Notes: generated from the sequence alone by a model not told the origin. A stretch of DNA of 64,000 bases from JAXDMU01 sp963762435 (GCA_963762435.1 CAVXLN010000003.1:1-64000), one strand, 5' to 3'; shown: positions 26,796 through 35,702, counted from the stretch's first letter. Translations and numbers: made by a program.

Positions 26796-26820
26796 GGCAA
26801 AACACTGTCTACCCGTAAGA

Positions 26821-26842
26821 GGACCGATAGAGTATACGGTCC
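26821..26842. promoter_or_regulatory. Inverted repeat upstream of the copper operon
   Basis: GGACCG, 10-bp AT-rich centre, CGGTCC, located 23 bp before the first gene of the copper cluster. Placed where a metal-responsive repressor or activator could bind; no consensus of a known copper regulator is matched with certainty. Confidence 0.4.
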
Positions 26843-26864
26843 CGACGACAGGGCGACGGACAAG

Positions 26865-27275
26865 ATGCGGTTCGGCAACCGGACAATCGGCTTAGACAGA
26901 GGGATGAGCGCGCAGCGCTGCGCCGGCACGATGCTGGCGTTGCTGGCGCTCTTCTGTCAGCTGGTGATTTCCGTCCTGCCGATGCCGGCGATGGCCGAAG
27001 GCCGATTCTCGGCACTCGATCCCACGATCTGCCTGCAGACGGATGACGGCTCGCAGACGCCTGCCAAGCCCGGCAAGGCGACCGGCCATGCCGGGATCGA
27101 CTGCCCGGTCTGCCAGGCAGCCCTGCTGCTCGGCAGCCTCGTCCCGCCGGCCCCGCTCGACTTCCAACCGACCTTCGGCCAAGCCCGGGACATCGAATTT
27201 CCGGCCACTACCTCGATCCGGCCGGTTCGGTTTGCCGCCGGTCACCGGGCGCGAGCACCCCCGCCTTCGGTCTGA
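26865..27275 (+). CDS. DUF2946-like protein of the copper locus
   Basis: 136 residues with one N-terminal membrane or signal segment (~21-40, GTMLALLALFCQLVISVLP), a CLQTDDG segment and the motif DCPVCQAALLL (~80-90) characteristic of DUF2946 proteins, which are often found next to copper-resistance genes. The C-x2-C pair may bind copper in the periplasm (inference). The start at 26865 is kept because it is the first ATG after the inverted repeat; an internal ATG at 26904 is possible. Confidence 0.7.
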   Translation: MRFGNRTIGLDRGMSAQRCAGTMLALLALFCQLVISVLPMPAMAEGRFSALDPTICLQTDDGSQTPAKPGKATGHAGIDCPVCQAALLLGSLVPPAPLDFQPTFGQARDIEFPATTSIRPVRFAAGHRARAPPPSV

Positions 27276-27344
27276 CGCTTTCGCATCGATGGTCGGCCGC
27301 CACCAAGCGGCCGGCTCGCCGCAGCTCGACCGCAGGATTGATAC

Positions 27345-28301
27345 ATGTCTTTTCGCCTTACGACCGGCGCCGCCGCACTCCTTTGCGCGAACGGCCTCGC
27401 CGTCGAACCAGCTTTCGCCCATGGCTTCGCCGGCGATCGCTTCTTCCCCGCGACATTGGAGACCGACGATCCCTTCGTCGCCGATGAAGCGTCGCTCCTG
27501 ACCGTTACCAAGAACCCCGACGATCCGACCGGCGGGCAGTCCTATAATCTCGAAGCCGATATCGCCAAGCGTCTGACCAGCGATTTCGGTCTGACCGCCG
27601 CCTATTCCTGGAACTATTTCCAGCCCAAGGGCGGGCCGGCGCAGTATGGCTGGGCCGGGCTCAGCACCGGCGCTCAGTATCAGCTCTTCATCAATGACGA
27701 GCATGAGTTCATGGGGCTCGTGGGCCTCGATGTCGATTGGGGGCATACGGGTGCCGTCAATCACGGCGGCGCCGACGATCATACGACGCTGTCGCCGACA
27801 TTCGATTTCGGCAAGGGCTTCGGCGATTTGCCTGACAGCCTGACCTGGCTGAAGCCGCTCGCGATCACCGGCAATATCGGCGCCAGCTTTCCGACCCGGA
27901 TCAACAGCAATGGGGAGCTCAATCAGGACACCTTCAATGCGGGGTTCGCGATCGAGTACAGCCTCGAATATCTTCAGCATCATGTGAAGGATGTCGGGCT
28001 TTCGGCCCCGTTCGATCGGATGATCCCGCTGGTCGAGATCACCACGACCACGCCGTTCAATCGCGGCTTCAACCCCGATACCGGCCTCACCAACAGTACC
28101 GGCAACGGCACGACCGGCATCATCGCACCGGGCGTGATCTGGGCCGGCCAGTTCTATCAGATCGGTGCCGAGGCGATCATTCCCTATGGCGAAGGCCAGG
28201 GGCATGGGGTGGGCGCCCTCGTGCAGTTCCATCTGTTCCTGGATGATCTGTTCCCGAACTCGATCGGCCGGCCGATCTTGAGCAACAGCACGCTGTTCTG
28301 A
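27345..28301 (+). CDS. Secreted/outer-membrane beta protein of the copper operon
   Basis: 318 residues. Signal peptide up to about VEPAFA (residue ~25), then HGFAGDRFFPATL. The mature part alternates polar and aromatic residues in beta-strand fashion (LTSDFGLTAAYSWNYFQ, YGWAGLSTGAQYQLF) and ends in phenylalanine (NSTLF), a typical C-terminus of outer-membrane barrels. Spaced 8 bp from copC, so part of the copper operon. Similar proteins are often annotated only as hypothetical or transporter; a role in metal passage is inferred from the context. Confidence 0.7.
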   Translation: MSFRLTTGAAALLCANGLAVEPAFAHGFAGDRFFPATLETDDPFVADEASLLTVTKNPDDPTGGQSYNLEADIAKRLTSDFGLTAAYSWNYFQPKGGPAQYGWAGLSTGAQYQLFINDEHEFMGLVGLDVDWGHTGAVNHGGADDHTTLSPTFDFGKGFGDLPDSLTWLKPLAITGNIGASFPTRINSNGELNQDTFNAGFAIEYSLEYLQHHVKDVGLSAPFDRMIPLVEITTTTPFNRGFNPDTGLTNSTGNGTTGIIAPGVIWAGQFYQIGAEAIIPYGEGQGHGVGALVQFHLFLDDLFPNSIGRPILSNSTLF

Positions 28302-28309
28302 GGATCGTC

Positions 28310-28678
28310 ATGATGCGGCGCGCTCTTCTGCTCCTCCCTGTCGCGGCCGGACTGCTCGGTCTGGCCGACCCGGCCCTTGCTCACGCCTTTCTCGACACGG
28401 CCGATCCCGCGGTCGGCTCGACGGTCAAGGGGGCACCGGCGATCGTCGCGATCACCTTCACGGAGGCGCTGGAGCCGAGCTTCTCCAGCATCACCGTGAA
28501 GGACGAGGCGGGAGAGCGCGTCGATCTCGATGACGCGCATGTGGCGCCGGACGATCCGACGCGTTTCGCGGTCGATCTCAAGCCGCTGAAACCTGGCAGC
28601 TACAAGGTCAATTGGCGGGTGACCTCGGTCGATACGCACAAGACCAGCGGCAGCTTCAGCTTCACCGTGGCGCCCTAG
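28310..28678 (+). CDS. copC: Periplasmic copper-binding protein CopC
   Basis: 122 residues. The signal peptide is cleaved before HAFLDTADPAVGS, placing a histidine at the mature N-terminus, the standard Cu(II) ligand of CopC. The C-terminal VNWRVTSVDTHKTSGSFSFTV supplies the second histidine (with Asp). The beta-sandwich signature VAITFTEALEPSFSSITV is present. Only the Cu(II) site is evident; the Met-rich Cu(I) loop is absent. CopC delivers or buffers periplasmic copper for CopD, encoded 3 nt downstream. Confidence 0.93.
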   Translation: MMRRALLLLPVAAGLLGLADPALAHAFLDTADPAVGSTVKGAPAIVAITFTEALEPSFSSITVKDEAGERVDLDDAHVAPDDPTRFAVDLKPLKPGSYKVNWRVTSVDTHKTSGSFSFTVAP

Positions 28679-28681
28679 ACG

Positions 28682-30643
28682 ATGTTCAACGGCGCCCTCC
28701 CAGCGTTCGATCTGACGGAAGGCGGTCTGCCGCTCTCGCTGACCCGAAGCCTGACGGTCGTCTCGCTCTTCTCCGTCTATGGCGCGCTCATCTTCCACGT
28801 GTTCGTGGCACCGCGGGCCTTGGCGCGGCTTGACGGCCCGACTGCTGCCGCGATCGAGCGCAGGCTGCTCCGCCTGATCCGATGGAGCCTCGCCGTCAAT
28901 GCCGCGGGCCTCGTTCTCTGGCTGATCTTCGAATCCTCTGTGCTGGCGGACGAGCCGGGCCTCGCAGCATTGTTGGACGCGGCCCGGCTGGTGCTGTCGC
29001 GCACCGATTTCGGCCGAATCGTGGAAGCGCAGCTCGCTGCCACGCTCGCCATTGCCTGGGCACTCGGACGCGGCGACGCCGTTTCAGGACGGCGCTGGCG
29101 GATCGCAGCCGGCCTCGGCGTTCTGGCGACAATGCTCCATGCCGGCCACAGCCATGCGCTGGCGATCGAGCGCGGGCCGAGCCTGTTGCTCGCCTCCGAT
29201 GCGCTGCATCTTCTCTGCGCCGGCGGCTGGCTCGGCGGACTCATCCCGCTCCTGCTCTTCGTCCGAGATGCGCCGCCGCCAGCCGGCGCCACCGCAGCAC
29301 GGTATTTCTCACCGCTCGGCAAACTTTGCCTCTACGGCCTGCTCGTGACCGCCGCGTATCAGGCATGGGAGCTGATGGGCGGCCTCGCCGGTGTGGTCGG
29401 CACCGCCTATGGCTGGATGGCGCTCGTGAAGCTCATGCTGTTCGGCATTCTCTTCGGCTTCGCGTGGTTCAATCGCTATCGCTTCGCGCCCGCCATGCTG
29501 GGGCCTGACGGCATCGCCGCGAAGCGGACGCTCATCCGCAGCATCACGCTGCAAGCCGGCTTCGGCCTCGCCATCGTGATTGCCGCCGGCCTTCTCGCCA
29601 ACTTGGCGCCGGGTGTTCACACCGAGCCGGTCTGGCCCTTCACCGAGCAACCGAGCCTGGTAACGATCGAGGAGGCGCCGGAGCTGCGTCCGATGGTCGT
29701 GGGCGCCGTGGCACTGCTGGGCCTCGCGACATTGCTGCTGGCGCTGGCGGCGGCGATCCGGCGCGTGCGCTGGCCAGCACTGATCCTGGCGCTCGGCATC
29801 GGCTTCTTCGCGATTCGGCCGCTCGGCCTGCTGTTCGTCCCGGCATATCCGACCAGCTTCTATCATTCGCCGACCCGCTTCACGGCAAGCGCCATCGCCA
29901 TCGGCGCCTCGCTCTACCCGCAGCATTGTGCCGCCTGCCATGGCACCGATGGCCGAGGCGATGGGCCGGATGCCGGCACGCTGCCCGTGCCGCCGGCCGA
30001 CCTCACGGCCGCCCATCTCTGGGGCCATAGCGATGGCGAGCTGTTCTGGTGGCTGACGCACGGGATCGAGGGGCCGGAAGGCGGGCTCGTGATGCCGGGC
30101 TTCGCGGCGGCGCTCACGGATGATCAGCGCTGGGATCTCATCGACTATGTGCGCGCGCACAATGCCGGAATCGGCCATGGTGCTACCGGGACCTGGCTGC
30201 CGCCGGTCAAGGCGCCGGATCTCTTGGCCAGCTGCCCGGACAAGCGGCGGATATGGCTGTCGGCACTGCACGGCAAGGTCGTCCGCCTCGTCTTTGCCGG
30301 CGCCCGGCTCGATCTGCCGCCGCTGCCGCCCAGCAGCGTGGCGCTCGCGACAATCATCGTGCCGGAGGACGGAACGGTGATGACGCGGACCGATGCCGGC
30401 TGCATCGCCACCGATCCGCAGATCCGGACTGCCTACGGAATCATCGCGGGGCTGCCGCCGGAGCGGCTGGCCGGCAGCCAGTTCCTGATCGATCCGAATG
30501 GCTGGCTGCGTGCCGTGGCGCCGGCCGGCGCCGATGGCAGCCAAGCTACCGACCCGGCCGCCCTCATCGCCGAGATCGAGCAGATCTGCCGTCACCCACT
30601 CGAAGATCAAGGAAGTGCGGATGCCCACCACCACCATTCGTAA
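28682..30643 (+). CDS. copD: CopD copper-transport membrane protein fused to cytochrome c and a C-terminal redox-like domain
   Basis: 653 residues, about twice a plain CopD. The first ~390 residues contain about nine TM helices with the CopD pattern (LHAGHSHALAIE, ALHLLCAGGWLGGLIPL, KLCLYGLLVTAAYQAWE). Then a mono-haem cytochrome c domain: YPQHCAACHGTDGRGDGP (haem motif ~416-420) with the axial Met probably in LVMPGFAAALTDDQ. The last ~140 residues (SCPDKRRIWLSALHG ... FLIDPNGWLRAV) recall a degenerate thioredoxin-like fold, ending in a His run. The 3' end overlaps the Sco gene. It likely links copper import to a redox step at the membrane. Confidence 0.88.
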   Translation: MFNGALPAFDLTEGGLPLSLTRSLTVVSLFSVYGALIFHVFVAPRALARLDGPTAAAIERRLLRLIRWSLAVNAAGLVLWLIFESSVLADEPGLAALLDAARLVLSRTDFGRIVEAQLAATLAIAWALGRGDAVSGRRWRIAAGLGVLATMLHAGHSHALAIERGPSLLLASDALHLLCAGGWLGGLIPLLLFVRDAPPPAGATAARYFSPLGKLCLYGLLVTAAYQAWELMGGLAGVVGTAYGWMALVKLMLFGILFGFAWFNRYRFAPAMLGPDGIAAKRTLIRSITLQAGFGLAIVIAAGLLANLAPGVHTEPVWPFTEQPSLVTIEEAPELRPMVVGAVALLGLATLLLALAAAIRRVRWPALILALGIGFFAIRPLGLLFVPAYPTSFYHSPTRFTASAIAIGASLYPQHCAACHGTDGRGDGPDAGTLPVPPADLTAAHLWGHSDGELFWWLTHGIEGPEGGLVMPGFAAALTDDQRWDLIDYVRAHNAGIGHGATGTWLPPVKAPDLLASCPDKRRIWLSALHGKVVRLVFAGARLDLPPLPPSSVALATIIVPEDGTVMTRTDAGCIATDPQIRTAYGIIAGLPPERLAGSQFLIDPNGWLRAVAPAGADGSQATDPAALIAEIEQICRHPLEDQGSADAHHHHS

Positions 30644-31253
30644 CCGTGCCGGATCCGACCGACGGCACCGGGAGCGGCGGGCCTTGAGCCTGATCCTCGC
30701 CGTCTTTGCGCTCTTTCTGATCGGCGGCGCCGGGGGGATCTGGCTTCTGAGCGAGCCGGCACCGGCGCCCGCGATCGGCGGCCCGTTCCGCCTGACCGCG
30801 AGCGACGGGCGCGAGGTGACGGATCAGGATTTCCGCGGTAAATACCTGCTGATCTATTTCGGCTACACCTATTGCCCGGATGTCTGCCCGACCACGCTGC
30901 AATCGGTCGCAGCAGCGCTCGACACGCTGGGCGCCAAGGCCGCCAAGCTCCAGCCGCTGCTCATCACGGTCGATCCCGGCCGCGACACGCCGGCCGTGCT
31001 GGCCCGCTATACCGCCGCCTTCTCGCCGCGGCTGCTCGGCCTCTCCGGCACGGCGGCAGAGATCGGCGCGGTCGAGAAGGAATACCGGATCTATGCCGCC
31101 ATTCATCGGACCGGCCCCGGCCAGGGCGACTACACGGTCGATCACAGCTCGGTGCTCTATCTGATGGGACCGGATGGGCGCCTGATAGCACCGCTCAAAG
31201 CCGACAGCTCGTCCGACCAGATCGCCGACACTATCCTCCACTACATGTCATAG
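30621..31253 (+). CDS. SCO1/SenC-family copper chaperone
   Basis: 210 residues from ATG 30621 (AAGGA upstream), overlapping the copD end. One N-terminal anchor helix (~22-43), then a thioredoxin-like domain with the copper motif TYCPDVCPTTL (C-x3-C, ~84-90), the LLITVDPGRDTP segment and the distal histidine ligand in YTVDHSSVLYLMGPDG. These proteins load the CuA site of cytochrome c oxidase or reduce its cysteines. Placement with CopC, CopD and PCuAC agrees. Confidence 0.92.
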   Translation: MPTTTIRNRAGSDRRHRERRALSLILAVFALFLIGGAGGIWLLSEPAPAPAIGGPFRLTASDGREVTDQDFRGKYLLIYFGYTYCPDVCPTTLQSVAAALDTLGAKAAKLQPLLITVDPGRDTPAVLARYTAAFSPRLLGLSGTAAEIGAVEKEYRIYAAIHRTGPGQGDYTVDHSSVLYLMGPDGRLIAPLKADSSSDQIADTILHYMS

Positions 31254-31268
31254 CGAATAGAGATCGTC

Positions 31269-31772
31269 ATGATGCGCCAACTCCTGCTGTCCACCCTCCT
31301 CCTCGCCGGCTCTTCCGCACTGGCGCTCGCCGCCGATTCCGGGACGAACGGTATCGCCGTCACCGACCTTTGGGCGCGCGCCACGCCGCCTGGAGCCTCG
31401 ACCGGCGCCGTCTATGCGACGATCACCGATACGGGAGCGCCCGACCGCCTGATGTCCGTGAGCACGCCGATCGCCGCGAGCGCCTCGGTTCATGAGAGCG
31501 AGACCGTGAACGGCGTCACGCAGATGCGGCCCGTCGAGGCGCTGGCGATCGATCCCAAGGCGCCGACGAAGCTGGCCCCCGGCGGCTATCACGTGATGCT
31601 GGAAGGGCTGAAGCAGCCCTTGAAGGCGGCCGACCAATTCCCGCTGACGCTTACCTTCGAGCATGCGGGCGCAGTCACCACGATGGTCACGGTCCGTCCG
31701 CTCGGTACCGCCGCTTCCGTAGGCAACGCCATGAAAGACATGGATATGAGTCACATGGCGCCAGGCCACTGA
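31269..31772 (+). CDS. PCuAC-type periplasmic copper chaperone
   Basis: 167 residues. Signal peptide (LLLSTLLLAGSSALALA), then ITVTDLWARATPPGA-like opening (IAVTDLWARATPPGAS) and the defining copper site: H-E-S-E...QM (His, ten residues, Met) and YHVML (HxM). A His/Met tail (DMDMSHMAPGH) may add copper ligands. PCuAC works with Sco to build oxidase copper centres. Last gene of the operon, 15 bp after sco. Confidence 0.92.
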   Translation: MMRQLLLSTLLLAGSSALALAADSGTNGIAVTDLWARATPPGASTGAVYATITDTGAPDRLMSVSTPIAASASVHESETVNGVTQMRPVEALAIDPKAPTKLAPGGYHVMLEGLKQPLKAADQFPLTLTFEHAGAVTTMVTVRPLGTAASVGNAMKDMDMSHMAPGH

Positions 31773-31866
31773 TCGCGCCGCACGGATCGCTTTGACCCTC
31801 GGACAGGATTGTGCCACCGTCAGGTAACGGGGCCAAAATAACCTGAGCAAATTTGGGGGGGGTCGC

Positions 31867-32349
31867 ATGAGTGACGATCCGGCGAAGCGTGACTGGGTCA
31901 CGCGCGTTTTCGGCATTACTTTCGGTACGGCCGCCACACCTGCCGCAGGGTCGGCTGGTTTCGGCGCTGCGCGCGCGCGATGGCAGAAGGCGCGCCAGGA
32001 TGTGGATGCCGAGCTTACCTCGTTCCGTTCAGCACTGCTCGCCGATGCCGGCATCAAATCCGATTCTCGGCTGAACTTCGTGCAGGCAGCCGCGGCGGAG
32101 ATCCCGAACATGCTGCCCGCCCCCGGCCGGCAGATCGAGACGCTGCTGGCGGCTGGCGGAGCCGATCCCAGCGCAGCACAGGCGGTCCTCGCCGCGGTCG
32201 GGCAGTACCGGCAGGCACTCGCCGGTGCGCAAGGGCTGGCTCGCCTCGAAGCCTTTGCCAACAATAGCCTGAAGGTCCCGCTGGCACTGCGGGATAAGCT
32301 GTCGGCGGCGATGGACGAGATCGAAACCGCCGTCCGCGCGGCCGGCTGA
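31867..32349 (+). CDS. Uncharacterised helical protein, first gene of kinase-like cluster
   Basis: 160 residues with a strong GGGGGGG ribosome site. Mostly predicted helices, rich in Ala, no signal peptide or membrane segment: RARWQKARQDVDAELTSFRSALL, LNFVQAAAAEIPNML and LRDKLSAAMDEIETAV. The kinase-like gene begins 10 bp downstream, so it may be an accessory or chaperone for it (inference). Family not recognised. Confidence 0.65.
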   Translation: MSDDPAKRDWVTRVFGITFGTAATPAAGSAGFGAARARWQKARQDVDAELTSFRSALLADAGIKSDSRLNFVQAAAAEIPNMLPAPGRQIETLLAAGGADPSAAQAVLAAVGQYRQALAGAQGLARLEAFANNSLKVPLALRDKLSAAMDEIETAVRAAG

Positions 32350-32359
32350 GGAGAATGCC

Positions 32360-33814
32360 GTGACCACGATCAGCGACAGTGAGACCCGCCCGCGCCGTCC
32401 GCAACGCCCGCCGCTGAAACGGCAGGAACGGTTCTATGTCGACAAGGTCGACGAGCTGCAAAATGTGCTGAAAGGCATTCCTGACCGGCCCACCAAGAAC
32501 CTCATGACCTATGAGGAGCTGCAGCAAAAGATCGGTTCCAAGCCGAAGAAAAATCGCTTCGGCGGCAAGGTCAAGATGTCGGAGCGCTACAAGGCGATCG
32601 GCAACAAGCTCGACGCCGTGAAGACGACGCTGGCGACCGCGACGCTGGCCCAGATCAATCAGGATGGCGGCCGCGATGCGTTCGAGCTGCTGCTCAATCA
32701 GCAGCTGGACGAGATCGTCACGGCGGGCAATCGCTATAAGAAGAAACATACCGGCAAGAAGGGCGCCGCCGTCCAGCAGCTGCTGGATGATGTCGAGCGG
32801 TTCCGCAAGGAGATCCCCGGCACGCTCGATCTGCTCACCGACGGGGAGTTGCCGGACGGGCTCGGCCTCGACAATGCGATGGCGGCCAAGCGCGCCGGCA
32901 TCACCCCGGCGCAGCTCAAAGGTGTGAGCCCGAAACACTGCAATTTCAACATGGTCAACGACGACACGCGAGACCAGGCGCCGAAGGTGCTGGGGCGAGG
33001 TGCCGTCAATACGGTGGATCTGATCAAGCATGGCGGTGTCGAGCGTGTGTTCAAGGAAGAGAAATCGGTCGATAAGAGCCAGGCCTGGGCGCCCGCCATG
33101 CTCGGGATCGATGTCGCGAATGATCCGCGCTATGGCAATCGCAATATCGCCGGCAGCATCGTGGGCAAGCTGCTGGGCACGGGCGTGATGCCGGAGAGCA
33201 GCTTCGGGATCAGCGACGGCAAGGTCGGCCTCCTGATGCAGAAGGCGAACGGCAAGACGGCCAATAAATTCATCGAGGATGGCGACGACGGGGATCTGAC
33301 GCCCAAGGCGCAGGCCAGCCTGCAGCGGCAGCTGGCCGATCTTGAAGTATGCGACATCCTGACCGGCCAGACCGATCGGCATCCCGGCAACTACATGGTC
33401 GATGTCCAGGGCGACAAGGTCACCGTGGTCGGCATCGACAACGACTTCTCTTTTCCCAATCTCGACAACAGCCCGATGGGCGGCAAGGACAAGATCCCGT
33501 TCGTCTGCATCGCCACGACCTCGATCAAGAACATGCCGGCGCTGATCGACAAGGCGACCGCGGATCGGGTCAAGGCGATCGATTTCGATCGCGACATGGC
33601 GCCGGGCTTCGCCGATCTGCTCAATGCCAACGAGATCAAGTTTGCCAAGACCCGCTTTACCGCACTCTACAACCATGTGCTGCAGCTTGAGCAGGATGGC
33701 TGCATCGTGACGGATTGGGAGACTTGGCGCGGGCCGCCGCCCGAAAGACAGGATGCCGGCGCCTACCTGGCCAGATCGAAGTCGTCGAGCCTGATGAAGC
33801 GCGATTTCTTTTAG
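32360..33814 (+). CDS. Atypical kinase-like protein (PI3K/HipA-type catalytic loop)
   Basis: 484 residues. After a basic, helical N-terminal ~200 residues come kinase-type elements in order: VLGRGAVNTVDLI (glycine loop-like), RVFKEEK (candidate ATP lysine ~235), VGLLMQKANGKTA (hinge-like, ~300), DILTGQTDRHPGNYMVD (catalytic loop D-R-H-x-x-N, ~335-350) and VVGIDNDFSF (metal Asp, ~365). DRHxxN is typical of phosphoinositide-type and HipA-like kinases rather than ordinary Ser/Thr kinases. No signal peptide or TM. Similar sequences include secreted effectors, but no secretion genes are nearby, so substrate and role are open. Confidence 0.7.
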   Translation: MTTISDSETRPRRPQRPPLKRQERFYVDKVDELQNVLKGIPDRPTKNLMTYEELQQKIGSKPKKNRFGGKVKMSERYKAIGNKLDAVKTTLATATLAQINQDGGRDAFELLLNQQLDEIVTAGNRYKKKHTGKKGAAVQQLLDDVERFRKEIPGTLDLLTDGELPDGLGLDNAMAAKRAGITPAQLKGVSPKHCNFNMVNDDTRDQAPKVLGRGAVNTVDLIKHGGVERVFKEEKSVDKSQAWAPAMLGIDVANDPRYGNRNIAGSIVGKLLGTGVMPESSFGISDGKVGLLMQKANGKTANKFIEDGDDGDLTPKAQASLQRQLADLEVCDILTGQTDRHPGNYMVDVQGDKVTVVGIDNDFSFPNLDNSPMGGKDKIPFVCIATTSIKNMPALIDKATADRVKAIDFDRDMAPGFADLLNANEIKFAKTRFTALYNHVLQLEQDGCIVTDWETWRGPPPERQDAGAYLARSKSSSLMKRDFF

Positions 33815-33853
33815 CGACAGGCCGCCTTCAAGGAATAATGACGGAGCGTTGAG

Positions 33854-34453
33854 ATGGCACCCGAAACACCCGATCTCGATGACGAAGATGATGAGGAGCC
33901 CTCGGCGCTCGAAGAGGCCTTCTTCGCCTATCAGGATGCAGGATTGCGCCTGCCGCCGATCCCGCGTCAGCTGGTCGACGAGCTCGACGAGTTCGCCGAT
34001 TGGCGTTGGGGCAGCGACAATATCAATCTCGAGGACCGCGAGGGCCTGATCGAGGCGGCCCGCCAGCCGGGCGGCGAAGATGAGATCGCCTTCGGCCATA
34101 TCGGCCATGGCGTCTCGAGCTGGTGGCTCTGCTATCGGCTGAAGCTCGATGCGCTCGCCGTCTATGTGCGCTTGGCCTTCGGCGGCGCCTATGACGATGC
34201 CGAGGCAAGTTTGCCGCGCCTCAACGACGTGGCCGCAGCGCTCGAGGAGCTCGTTCCCGCGGCCGAGGCGGCGAAGGAGGCCGGGCGGTTCCGCGGCGGC
34301 CACCGGCTGATCGTGGTGCTGGATGAGCGCGAGCGGAACGGCAATTATTGGGAAATCGCCGGTGCCGCCGACGGACCGCATCCGAGCGACCACCCGATCG
34401 ACGACGCCGTGACGTTCCTGAGCCAGCCGGCGCTATCCGATCCCGAGAGCTAG
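33854..34453 (+). CDS. Uncharacterised acidic protein
   Basis: 199 residues, very acidic N-terminus (DLDDEDDEEPSALEEAF), then a globular part with LPPIPRQLVDELDEFADWRWGS, GHGVSSWWLCYRLKLDALAVYVRLAFGGA and HRLIVVLDERERNGNYWEI. No signal peptide or membrane helix. It follows the kinase-like gene after 39 bp in the same direction; a regulatory or immunity role toward it is conceivable but unsupported by motif. Family not recognised. Confidence 0.65.
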   Translation: MAPETPDLDDEDDEEPSALEEAFFAYQDAGLRLPPIPRQLVDELDEFADWRWGSDNINLEDREGLIEAARQPGGEDEIAFGHIGHGVSSWWLCYRLKLDALAVYVRLAFGGAYDDAEASLPRLNDVAAALEELVPAAEAAKEAGRFRGGHRLIVVLDERERNGNYWEIAGAADGPHPSDHPIDDAVTFLSQPALSDPES

Positions 34454-34507
34454 ACGATCATCGCTGCCGGGCTTTAAAGTTGCGGACCCGATTACGAGTA
34501 CCGTCGC

Positions 34508-34732
34508 ATGGCTGACCGCAGGGATTTGATCGGCCGTTCGTTTCGCCCGACCGGCAAAACATTCCAGTCGCTGCCGACGGCATCCTGGACAGTGGCCGAC
34601 ATTTTCGTCGGCAAGGACGGGCTGAGCTATGCGCGGCTCGTCAATGACGGCGACCGCAGCCGGATCAAATCGGTCAGCGTCGCGGCCTTGACCGACCAGC
34701 GCCTGTTCGTGGCGCGCGGCGACCGGGGCTGA
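34508..34732 (+). CDS. Small uncharacterised protein
   Basis: 74 residues, basic, no signal peptide. The sequence TASWTVADIFVGKDGLSYARLVNDGDRSRIKSVSVAALTD suggests a small beta-barrel-like domain. Last gene of the cluster that begins at 31867 and convergent with the universal stress gene. The coding call rests on codon bias and position. Confidence 0.55.
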   Translation: MADRRDLIGRSFRPTGKTFQSLPTASWTVADIFVGKDGLSYARLVNDGDRSRIKSVSVAALTDQRLFVARGDRG

Positions 34733-34743
34733 AGCCCCCGCTT

Positions 34744-35592
34744 TCAGTGCATCATGAAGATGGGAATCCGCGCGCGCTCCAGCACGTCGCGCGTGATGCC
34801 GCCCAGCAAGGTCTGCCGCAGCCTGCCGTGGGTATAGGCGCCGCGCACGATGAGCGTCACCCCCGCCTGCTCCGCCGTCGCCAGCAGCGAGGCGCCGGTC
34901 GAGGCGGCCGGGACCACGGTCAGGCTCGTGTCGGGCGACAGGCCGTGGCGGCGCAGATAATGGGCCAGCTCCAGCCGCGCCTCCTCATTGGGCGGCTCGC
35001 CGAAGATCGAGATCCGCTGGGCGCGCCGCAAGAGCTCGAAGGATTGCGACACGGCCTGGCTCGCCTCGAGCGTGCCGTTCCAGGCGATCATGACATGTGC
35101 CAAGGGGTTGGGTTGCGGCCGCTCGCGCACGATGAGCGCCGGGCGCCCGGTGCCGAAGAGGGCCGCTTCGAGTGCCCGCGACGACATGTAATCGTCCACC
35201 TGGCCGAGGGCGATCACCAGCATGTCGCACAGGCGCCCGCGATGCTCGATCGCGGCGGCGATCTCGCCGATCTCCTCGACCCAGCTCGCGGCCGCGCTGT
35301 CCGGGAGCTTCTCGGTATCGGCAAGCATCAGGCCGCGCTGCTGCAGCCAGGTTTCGAACTCGGCCTTGGCCTTGGTCGCGGCGGCCCGGCCCTCCCGGTC
35401 GATCGCCTCGAACTCGAACTTCGTGACCGGCACGAGCTCGGGCACCATGCTCACGACGGCGTTGGGGTTGGAGCGGATGAAAGCGAGCTCGAGCCAAGCG
35501 CCCAGCACGCGGGCAAAGGACTCGCCGGCCTCGAGTGCCAAGGTGGGATCGGCGCCCTGCCAGGTCGGCACCAGGATCGTACGGATCGACAT
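34744..35592 (-). CDS. Tandem universal stress protein (UspA family)
   Basis: 282 residues from ATG 35592 (AGAGGAGA upstream). Two Usp domains: SIRTILVPTWQGADPTLALEAGESFARVLGA (1) and HVMIAWNGTLEASQAVSQSFELLRRA (2), ending GGITRDVLERARIPIFMMH, the usual nucleotide-binding loop and last strand (G-x2-G-like TLLGGITRDVL). Such tandem proteins accumulate in stress and bind ATP or other nucleotides. Transcribed divergently from the crotonase at 35703. Confidence 0.9.
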   Translation of the reverse strand: MSIRTILVPTWQGADPTLALEAGESFARVLGAWLELAFIRSNPNAVVSMVPELVPVTKFEFEAIDREGRAAATKAKAEFETWLQQRGLMLADTEKLPDSAAASWVEEIGEIAAAIEHRGRLCDMLVIALGQVDDYMSSRALEAALFGTGRPALIVRERPQPNPLAHVMIAWNGTLEASQAVSQSFELLRRAQRISIFGEPPNEEARLELAHYLRRHGLSPDTSLTVVPAASTGASLLATAEQAGVTLIVRGAYTHGRLRQTLLGGITRDVLERARIPIFMMH

Positions 35593-35702
35593 GTGAGATC
35601 TCCTCTCTGCCTTGCCGCCAAGATGCTTGCCCCGCAATTGAACCACTTGCCGCCCGCTCGTGCTAGAGTCGGCGTAACATATCGTCAGCAAAGGGAACGA
35701 AG

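Noticed and set aside
32054..34393. Long minus-strand frame (779 codons) opposite the kinase-like cluster
   Set aside because: It crosses several plus-strand genes with ribosome sites and kinase motifs and shows no recognisable domain itself.
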